From Kordiimonadaceae bacterium UBA4441 (GTDB taxonomy: Bacteria; Pseudomonadota; Alphaproteobacteria; Sphingomonadales; Emcibacteraceae), in the NCBI GenBank assembly GCA_002390425.1, contig DGPL01000043.1, positions 1 through 22,273 on the forward strand: a DNA stretch of 22,273 bases, written 5' to 3'. The position numbers and the translations under genes were made by a program. Below, piece after piece: positions 8,442 through 13,612 of this stretch. Each line of letters opens with the position of its first letter. Within the stretch, counting starts at the first letter, position 1. A model generated the notes under the pieces. It was not told the DNA's origin and ran no database searches. It worked only from the letters and a program-made list of their open reading frames with translations.

Positions 8442-8818
8442 TGACGATGGAATTTACAGAAATTAATTCAAGTGAAGAAGCCTTTGTCGCAGGATACGGT
8501 GACGGTGGGTTTCGCATGGGCGATAGCCGCTTTGAAGGGTCAATGATGATAACACCGGATGGTTTTTATCCATGGGCGGTTAGTGAAAAGTCTGAAATTT
8601 CAATTGAAAATCTTGAACCTATTTTAAATGCTAGTGGTGTTGAAATTATTGTGATTGGTTTGGGCCCCAATATGGCCTTTCTTCCCAAAAATATTCGCGC
8701 CGCCTTTGAAGAAAAGAAAATAGCCATCGAAGCCATGGACACGGGTGCCGCCGCAAGAACATATAATGTGCTTCTTCAGGAAGGGCGTTTGGTGGCTGCG
8801 GCATTAATCGCCATTTAG
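8441..8818 (+). CDS. Mth938-like (DUF498) protein, NDUFAF3 homologue
   Basis: A 125-residue soluble protein of the Mth938/AAMDC fold family (DUF498). The mitochondrial member NDUFAF3 assists respiratory complex I assembly. Visible landmarks are the RFEGSMMITPDGFYPW strand region, the central VEIIVIGLGPN, and the conserved C-terminal run TGAAARTYNVLLQEGRLVAA. The ATG at 8441 overlaps the secF stop; an alternative ATG lies two codons in, at 8447. Placement directly after secDF is common in alphaproteobacteria. The bacterial function is not established. A link with complex I is inferred from the mitochondrial homologue and from the NDUFAF6-like gene 2.4 kb downstream. Confidence 0.88.
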   Translation: MTMEFTEINSSEEAFVAGYGDGGFRMGDSRFEGSMMITPDGFYPWAVSEKSEISIENLEPILNASGVEIIVIGLGPNMAFLPKNIRAAFEEKKIAIEAMDTGAAARTYNVLLQEGRLVAAALIAI

Positions 8819-8826
8819 CAGGACAA

Positions 8827-9618
8827 ATGAAAATATTCATTCGAGCAGTCATTTTATTTCTATTTACTTTTTGTTCGGTTAGTGCCGAACAATCGTTAAT
8901 CGACGATATAAAAGACGCGGGTGTTATCCGCATTGGCACTACGGGAGATTATGGCCCGTTTTCATATGTCAATAAGCAAAATGACGGTGTTTTTTATGGC
9001 CTTGATATCGATTTAGCCAATGATTTAGCTAAATCAATGAATGTGCGTGTTGAATTTGTAAAGACCACTTGGTCAACCTTAATGGATGATTTGCTGACTG
9101 GTAAATTTGATGTGGGCATGAGCGGTATTTCAATAAATGCTGCCCGCGAAGAAATGGCGATGTTCAGTATTCCGCTTATGACGGACGGAAAAGCGGCGAT
9201 CGCAAGAGATGAGCAAGCGGATCAATTTAAAACAATCTCAGCCATTAATCAGCCACATGTTCGAGTGATTTTTAACCCAGGTGGCACCAATGAACAGTTT
9301 GCCCGTCAAAACTTTCCAAATGCGACGTTGATTTTAAACGAAGATAATATCACTATCTTTCAAAAGATTGTCGATGGTGACGCGGATGTGATGGTAACCG
9401 ATGCCATTGAAACCATAGTGCAGCAAGAAGTTCATCCTGAACTAGTAGCGGTGAATCCTGACACGCCATTTAATCAAACAAAAAAAGGATATATGTTTAA
9501 AAAGGATTTGGTATTTAAATCTTATATCGATAAGTGGATTAAATCCCGTCTCGAAAATGGCGCCGTTCAATTGCTTCAGGGTCAGCATATTGAAAATTAT
9601 GTAAGGCTTAAGAAATAA
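8827..9618 (+). CDS. pheC: Periplasmic cyclohexadienyl dehydratase, PheC type
   Basis: A 263-residue protein with a signal peptide (cleavage expected after SVSA, residue 20) and the periplasmic binding-protein type II fold. It differs from ordinary amino-acid binders and closely follows the Pseudomonas PheC pattern: RIGTTGDYGPFSY (35-47), MSGISIN (98-104), NPGGTNEQFAR (150-160), NITIFQKIVDGDADVMVTDAIE (174-195) and HPEL (203-206). PheC enzymes convert prephenate to phenylpyruvate or arogenate to phenylalanine in the periplasm. The Glu in TDAIE (195) should be the catalytic acid by analogy, from memory of that family. AGGA precedes ATG, 8 bases after the previous stop. A plain solute-binding protein is the alternative, but no permease or ATPase is adjacent. 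Confidence 0.82.
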   Translation: MKIFIRAVILFLFTFCSVSAEQSLIDDIKDAGVIRIGTTGDYGPFSYVNKQNDGVFYGLDIDLANDLAKSMNVRVEFVKTTWSTLMDDLLTGKFDVGMSGISINAAREEMAMFSIPLMTDGKAAIARDEQADQFKTISAINQPHVRVIFNPGGTNEQFARQNFPNATLILNEDNITIFQKIVDGDADVMVTDAIETIVQQEVHPELVAVNPDTPFNQTKKGYMFKKDLVFKSYIDKWIKSRLENGAVQLLQGQHIENYVRLKK

Positions 9619-9631
9619 TTGCTAAGTCGAT

Positions 9632-9931
9632 CTATGCCGCTCTGACCGATTTAAAGATTGCTTCTTTCCTTACGCATTGTACACAAACGATACTGTTTAG
9701 CTTCTGTAATATTACATCCTGTGTGTGAACATCTAAACCTGAAACACGTATATCGATGCTTAAAGATTCTGGTATTGTGCCGGTTTTCTTGTATCTGGAA
9801 ACTTTTAGGTAATCAGGCACGATGCTTCTTAAAGCAAAAAGTTCAGTGACACGGGAAATGACGCCGGGGTCAACGTCGGCTGTTATAAAATATTGTATAC
9901 TGGATGGTGATAACTCAAATTGCGCGTCCAT
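9632..9931 (-). CDS. Small ACT-domain protein
   Basis: A 99-residue protein made of little more than one ACT-like domain. It has a first strand YFITADVDPGVISRVTELFA with the Pro-Gly turn seen in ligand-binding ACT domains, a second strand YLKVSRY, a third LSIDIRVSG, a helix with DVILQKLNSIVCV, and the last strand QCVRK. The layout recalls the IlvM/AHAS small-subunit branch. The ATG at 9931 is preferred over longer in-frame starts because GAGGAG sits 8 bases before it. It is convergent with pheC, 13 bases apart, which suggests but does not prove a regulatory role in amino-acid metabolism. No catalytic domain is attached. Confidence 0.65.
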   Translation of the reverse strand: MDAQFELSPSSIQYFITADVDPGVISRVTELFALRSIVPDYLKVSRYKKTGTIPESLSIDIRVSGLDVHTQDVILQKLNSIVCVQCVRKEAIFKSVRAA

Positions 9932-9974
9932 CTTATGCGCTCCTCTTTTACGAAATAAATATATCAAATTAATT

Positions 9975-10014
9975 TTGCCAATAGGCAATAATGGTCCGAC
10001 CCTTAAAGGATCGG
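9975..10014 (-). promoter_or_regulatory. Two inverted repeats upstream of the ACT gene
   Basis: TTGCC-aata-GGCAA (9975-9988) and the near-palindrome CCGACCCTTAAAGGATCGG (9996-10014, one mismatch pair) lie 44-83 bases before the ACT-gene start. They may be operator sites or leader hairpins. On the minus strand TTGCCT, a 17-base gap and GATATA could serve as a promoter within the same segment. No family assignment is possible. Confidence 0.3.
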
Positions 10015-10118
10015 GGTGGTAATTCGACACATTCGTTTTCGTATTGAGGTATTTTTTATCATGGGTGAATAATTATGATATCTTTGTAATAATGTCAATC
10101 GTTTATAAATTGATTGAA

Positions 10119-10146
10119 AGCCAGTATATGACTGGCTATCTTTTTT
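10119..10146 (+). terminator. Intrinsic terminator reading rightward
   Basis: A perfect 7-bp stem AGCCAGT / ACTGGCT (10119-10125 and 10131-10137) with a 5-base loop is followed by ATC and TTTTTT (10141-10146). The T tract makes it directional for the + strand. No + strand gene lies just upstream; the nearest is pheC, ending at 9618. The hairpin may therefore end a pheC transcript that runs antisense across the whole ACT gene, or end a small RNA. Confidence 0.7.
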
Positions 10147-10156
10147 CAATTTAGAT

Positions 10157-10354
10157 TTATTTATCAATGATGCCAAAGGCACGAACGGGGAAGGTGCCCA
10201 TTCCTTTCACTTTTACTGGAACAGCGAAAAATTTAAAATTATCGTCTGGCAATTCTGCCAGTCCGGTCATATGTTGTCTATGGGAAATAGGGTATGAGAA
10301 GAAAAACCTCGGATCAATAAAACCATTGCCCTCAGGGCAATATAGTTTTGGCAA
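10157..10354 (-). pseudogene. 3' remnant of a cyclase-family gene
   Basis: A minus-strand open frame of about 65 codons has no ATG start (only a TTG). It ends with a stretch resembling the C-terminus of the cyclase/kynurenine formamidase-like family (PF04199): SHRQHMTGLAELPDD, then FKFFAVPVKVKGMGTFPVRA. Family members are over 200 residues and carry metal-binding His motifs near the N-terminus, all absent here. Directly upstream on the same strand is the terminator of the PuuD-like gene, so the 5' part is lost. I read it as a decayed fragment. Family recognition is from memory and moderate. Confidence 0.45.
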
Positions 10355-10384
10355 TAAAAAAGCCGGACATAAAGTCCGGCTTTT
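10355..10384 (-). terminator. Terminator of the PuuD-like operon
   Basis: The perfect stem AAAAGCCGGAC / GTCCGGCTTTT with loop ATAAA lies 23 bases after the PuuD-like stop. On the minus strand it is followed by a T tract. The flanking A and T runs make it potentially bidirectional. Confidence 0.88.
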
Positions 10385-10406
10385 AAAAATTCTATATTTT
10401 ATCAGC

Positions 10407-10883
10407 TTACATAATAGGGTTTTGAGCCGAAATCATGCTTGCTAGCATTGGGATAGAAAGCATTGTGTTTGTTCTTGAGAACAACATTGCTCTTCTTGCC
10501 ATTGCTGGTTTTAACGCTGCGTCTGCTTCTACGATGCCAAGGGCAATTTTTTGTGCCGGCCAAATAACGAACCACACATTAAATGCCATAATAAGACCGA
10601 GCCACATACCGAAACCAATGTTTGGTTGTTGTAAAGTCAGGGCATCCATTAGGTAACCCATTCTCCATGCGAGTGCGAGACCGAAGAACACAGTGAAAAA
10701 TGCGCCCCAACGGAACCAGAATAGTGCTTCTGGTGCAATGACCTTACCAATAGCCGGTTTTTGCTCATCCGGAATTTTAGGCATGCTTGGGATTTGTACA
10801 AAGTTAAAGTACCAAAGGATACCTATCCACATGATACCGCTTAGGACGTGTAAGTAACGAATTAAAAATAGTTCTGCTTCCAT
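10407..10883 (-). CDS. PuuD-type membrane domain protein (urate oxidase N-terminal family)
   Basis: A 158-residue inner-membrane protein with four hydrophobic segments. It matches the membrane domain of PuuD-type urate hydroxylases (PF06181): LIRYLHVLSGIMWIGILWYFNFVQ at the start, APEALFWFRWGAFFTVFFGLAL in the middle, and GLIMAFNVWFVIWPAQKIALG. True PuuD proteins carry a C-terminal cytochrome c domain, which is absent here, so urate oxidation should not be assumed. The only histidine is His12. AAGGA precedes ATG. It is the second gene of a two-gene unit with the 48-residue protein at 10898-11044 and is closed by the hairpin at 10355-10384. Probable redox or haem-related role, unproven. Confidence 0.72.
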   Translation of the reverse strand: MEAELFLIRYLHVLSGIMWIGILWYFNFVQIPSMPKIPDEQKPAIGKVIAPEALFWFRWGAFFTVFFGLALAWRMGYLMDALTLQQPNIGFGMWLGLIMAFNVWFVIWPAQKIALGIVEADAALKPAMARRAMLFSRTNTMLSIPMLASMISAQNPIM

Positions 10884-10897
10884 AATCTTATCCTTCC

Positions 10898-11044
10898 TTA
10901 CATATTGTTCATCATGTCAGATACGGCCTTTTCAGGGGCACTCATCTGAGAATCATAGATAGCTTCTGTTGCGAATACCATTACGACCGTCAGGACGAAG
11001 CCTGCGATAACGGTAAGTTTTAAATCTTCTAAAATTTTAGCCAT
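10898..11044 (-). CDS. Small single-pass membrane protein (48 residues)
   Basis: A 48-residue open frame from ATG (11044) to TAA (10898-10900) begins MAKILEDLKL. One hydrophobic segment (TVIAGFVLTVVMVFA, about 11-25) and a polar tail rich in Met, Ser and Asp (SQMSAPEKAVSDMMNNM) follow. GAAGGG stands 7 bases before the start. It is 14 bases upstream of the PuuD-like gene, whose AAGGA site lies directly after this stop, so the two should be co-translated. The size and form recall small subunits of membrane complexes such as oxidase accessory peptides. I recognise no family. Confidence 0.7.
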   Translation of the reverse strand: MAKILEDLKLTVIAGFVLTVVMVFATEAIYDSQMSAPEKAVSDMMNNM

Positions 11045-11196
11045 TTAACTACCCTTCATTTAATTATTAGTTTTATTAATCCCGTTTTTCAGAATTAGTC
11101 TGCTTCCGTTTTTAGAACGATAATAAATTAACAGTAATTTAACCATAGGTCAAAAAGTCTCTTGTAACTTTTATATTTTTCAGTCATTTAAGGGAT
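11045..11196. promoter_or_regulatory. Divergent promoter region with a direct repeat
   Basis: This 152-base AT-rich gap separates the 48-residue gene (-) from the NDUFAF6-like gene (+) and must hold both promoters. It contains a near-exact direct repeat, CCGTTTTTCAGAA (11082-11094) and CCGTTTTTAGAA (11106-11117), starting 24 bases apart, a spacing close to two helical turns. I could not fix -35/-10 pairs with confidence. Confidence 0.35.
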
Positions 11197-12039
11197 ATGA
11201 CAGTCTTAGAAACATATACGGCAAAGCAAGTAAAAGCGCATGATTATGATCGTTTTTTGGTGACGCTTTTTGCGCCTGCAACGACGAGAGAAGATTTATT
11301 TGCTCTTTATGCCTTTAATCATGGAGTTGCAAAGATTCGTGAAGCGGTATCAGAACCGATGCTTGGTGAAATTAGGCTTCAGTGGTGGCGGGAAGCCATC
11401 GACGGTATTTATGCGGATCAACCAAGAAATCATGAAGTGGTATTGCCTTTACATACTGCGGTACAAAGAACCAATATAGCCAAAGAAGATTTTATTAAAA
11501 TTATCGATGCCCGTGCAGCAGATATTTATGATGAAAATCCAAAGATACTTGATGAATTTGAAACCTATCTTGGCGAAACATCCGGCAATTTAACCCGCAT
11601 CGCAGCCCAAATTATCGGTGAAGAGGATGAAGAGGTTCTGTCCATGGCATATGAACTTGGTCAAGTATGGGGATTGATCGGCACACTAAGGGCCATCCGG
11701 TATCATATTTCTCTTAAGAAACTTTCGCTTCCGCAGGATTTGATGGATGAGTTTGATGTGAAGAAAAAAGATATTTTTGCTATGGAAGGTAATGAAAATA
11801 TGCAAAATTTGATTAAGGCATTGTGCATATCGGCGCATCAATATCTTGATCATATTGCTACGGATAAGAAGAAGCTATCCAAGGAAATGAAATCTTTATT
11901 CCTATTGAGTGCTCTTAGCAGAAGTTATCTGAATAGCATTAAAAAAGCAGACTATAACCCATTTGAAATTAATGAACGCGCAACCATGTTTCCGCGACAA
12001 TGCCGTTTATTCTTTAGTGCTTTATTTGGATTGCTCTAA
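11197..12039 (+). CDS. Squalene/phytoene synthase-like protein, NDUFAF6 homologue
   Basis: A 280-residue all-helical protein of the squalene/phytoene synthase superfamily that most resembles NDUFAF6, a mitochondrial complex I assembly factor. Shared features are RFLVTLFAP (19-27), LFALYAFNHGVAKIREAVSEP (34-54), GEIRLQWWREAIDGIY (57-72), YLGETSGNLTRIAAQIIG (124-141) and the LPQDLM segment (178-183). The Asp-rich motifs that bind Mg-diphosphate in true synthases are missing: REAVSEPM occupies the first site and GLIGTLRAIRYH the second. An enzymatic role in isoprenoid synthesis is therefore unlikely. AAGGG lies close to ATG 11197. Its last 18 bases overlap the end of trmFO on the other strand. 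Confidence 0.82.
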   Translation: MTVLETYTAKQVKAHDYDRFLVTLFAPATTREDLFALYAFNHGVAKIREAVSEPMLGEIRLQWWREAIDGIYADQPRNHEVVLPLHTAVQRTNIAKEDFIKIIDARAADIYDENPKILDEFETYLGETSGNLTRIAAQIIGEEDEEVLSMAYELGQVWGLIGTLRAIRYHISLKKLSLPQDLMDEFDVKKKDIFAMEGNENMQNLIKALCISAHQYLDHIATDKKKLSKEMKSLFLLSALSRSYLNSIKKADYNPFEINERATMFPRQCRLFFSALFGLL

Positions 12040-13395
12040 CCATTGGGCTAATGCATCAAGGGCGCGTTTTGCTTTAATTGGTTTTCTGAATTTTCTTTTT
12101 ATTTTAACGCGTTTCCCATCAACGACATGTTTTTTTTCTTCAAGCGGCGGCATAATGCCAAAGTTTACATTCATCGGTTGGAATGTTTTCGCTTGTCCTA
12201 CCCCTTCGATGTGGCCGCCGGTGATGTGATTGATAAGTGCGCCAAAACCGGTCACAATTGGCGGAGATGTTATTTCTTGTCCTAATGTTTCAGCGGCAAG
12301 GAATCGCCCGGCCATTATGCCCATGGCGCCACTTTCCACATATCCTTCAACGCCAGTGATTTGTCCGGCAAATCTCAGACGCGGCCTTGATTTCAAACGA
12401 AGTTGATCATCAAGCAGTTTGGGACTATTGATGAAAGTATTACGGTGAAGCCCACCGAGTCGCGCAAATTCGGCATTTTCAAGTCCTGGAATTTTTTTGA
12501 ATATTTCTTTTTGAAATTTGTATTTCATCTTGGTTTGAAAGCCGACCATATTATAAAGAGTACCGAGTTTGTTATCCTGCCTGAGTTGTACAACAGCATA
12601 TGGCTTTTCATCACTATGTGGATTGGTCAGCCCGACGGGTTTCATCGGACCAAAAGCAAGGGTCTCTCTACCGCGTTCCGCCATTACTTCAATAGGCATA
12701 CATCCTTCAAAAAAGGGAATGTCTTGTTCCCAGTCTTTATAATCGGATTTCTCTGCATCAGTAATTTCATCAATAAAAGTATAATATTGCTCTTCTGTCA
12801 TAGGCAGATTGATGTAATCCGCGCCATCACCTTTATCATATCGGCTTTGAAACCATGCCTTGGAAAAATCAATGCTCTCTTTATATATGATTGGTGCAAT
12901 CGCATCAAAAAACTGAAGTTCATCGACGCCTGTAATTTCCAGTACCGCTTTTGCAAGCGCATCAGAGGTGAGGGGACCTGTAGCAATAATAACATTACCC
13001 CACGCTGAAGGTGGAATTGTATCCACTTCGCCGCGCTCTAATGTGAATAGTGGATGTGCCAGTAATTTATCTTGAATATACTCGCTGAATAAATCACGAT
13101 CTACGGCAAGTGCGCTTCCTGCGGGGACTTTTGTTTGTTCTGCGGCTTCCATCATGATGGATCCCATGCGGCGCATTTCTTCGTGTAATAACCCAACTGC
13201 ATTATTTTCCATATCGTCAGACCGGAAACTATTTGAGCATACCATTTCAGCAAGGCCATCGGTGCTATGGGCATTGGTTCCTTTAACACCACGCATTTCA
13301 TGAAGAATGACTGGGATGTCATACTTTAATAATTGCCACGCGGCTTCCGTGCCGGCCATGCCGCCGCCAATGATATGAATGGGTTTTATTGTCAT
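12022..13395 (-). CDS. trmFO: Folate-dependent tRNA (uracil-54-C5)-methyltransferase TrmFO
   Basis: A 457-residue FAD protein that methylates U54 of the tRNA T-loop using 5,10-methylene-tetrahydrofolate. It starts with the dinucleotide-binding motif IHIIGGGMAGTEAAW (from residue 6). It retains the conserved MVCSNSFRSDD and FEGCMPIEVMAERG blocks, which hold the two catalytic cysteines, and the C-terminal G-rich FAD region GVEGYVESGAMGIMAGR. The ATG at 13395 is chosen because family members begin a few residues before the GGG motif, and GGA lies 7 bases upstream; 13407 and 13431 are alternative starts. It overlaps the NDUFAF6-like gene tail to tail by 18 bases and follows uvrA on the same strand. 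Confidence 0.96.
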   Translation of the reverse strand: MTIKPIHIIGGGMAGTEAAWQLLKYDIPVILHEMRGVKGTNAHSTDGLAEMVCSNSFRSDDMENNAVGLLHEEMRRMGSIMMEAAEQTKVPAGSALAVDRDLFSEYIQDKLLAHPLFTLERGEVDTIPPSAWGNVIIATGPLTSDALAKAVLEITGVDELQFFDAIAPIIYKESIDFSKAWFQSRYDKGDGADYINLPMTEEQYYTFIDEITDAEKSDYKDWEQDIPFFEGCMPIEVMAERGRETLAFGPMKPVGLTNPHSDEKPYAVVQLRQDNKLGTLYNMVGFQTKMKYKFQKEIFKKIPGLENAEFARLGGLHRNTFINSPKLLDDQLRLKSRPRLRFAGQITGVEGYVESGAMGIMAGRFLAAETLGQEITSPPIVTGFGALINHITGGHIEGVGQAKTFQPMNVNFGIMPPLEEKKHVVDGKRVKIKRKFRKPIKAKRALDALAQWLEQSK

Positions 13396-13476
13396 ATTCA
13401 AGTCCATATAATTATGGGCCGCTGATAACATTATTTATGGCAAAATGAAAAGAAAAAAAGGTCTCTAAAAAAATGA

Positions 13477-13506
13477 AACATCCGCTCTTGGGCAAGAGCA
13501 GATGTT
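13477..13506 (-). terminator. Rho-independent terminator of uvrA
   Basis: AACATC-C-GCTCTT, loop GGGC, AAGAGC-A-GATGTT forms a 12-bp stem with one C-A mismatch. On the minus strand it is followed by TCATTTTTTTA, placing a T tract downstream. It ends the uvrA transcript about 107 bases after the stop codon and lies ahead of trmFO. Confidence 0.85.
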
Positions 13507-13532
13507 CCAAATGGAGTAAGTTGAGTATTATG

Positions 13533-13603
13533 GTATTACAGTTTTTGGGCATCTGTAATACAATCAACATTATACAGATATGGTTAACAAAAGGTTAACA
13601 AAA
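13533..13603. repeat. Overlapping inverted repeats and a tandem 11-mer after uvrA
   Basis: GTATTACAG (13533-13541) pairs perfectly with CTGTAATAC (13553-13561). The overlapping ATCTGTA (13551-13557) can instead pair with TACAGAT (13573-13579). The two hairpins exclude each other. Next to them GGTTAACAAAA occurs twice in tandem (13582-13592 and 13593-13603), directly before the uvrA stop. No T tract follows either hairpin, so they are not simple terminators. Confidence 0.6.
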
Positions 13604-13612
13604 ATGAAAATT

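Noticed and set aside
8827..9618. Ordinary amino-acid ABC binding protein
   Set aside because: No permease or ATPase is adjacent, and the GTTGDYGPFSY, NPGGTNE and TDAIE motifs match PheC-type dehydratases better.
10325..10341. Palindrome ATTGCCCTCAGGGCAAT as an operator
   Set aside because: It lies in the coding remnant (Pro-Glu-Gly-Asn codons), is not near a promoter, and may be chance; the adjacent real hairpin is the terminator at 10355-10384.
11197..12039. Phytoene or squalene synthase in a carotenoid or hopanoid pathway
   Set aside because: The catalytic Asp motifs are absent and no isoprenoid genes are adjacent.
12403..13008. A 201-codon open frame on the + strand
   Set aside because: It lies wholly antisense to the strongly supported trmFO, has no recognisable domain and no ribosome site.
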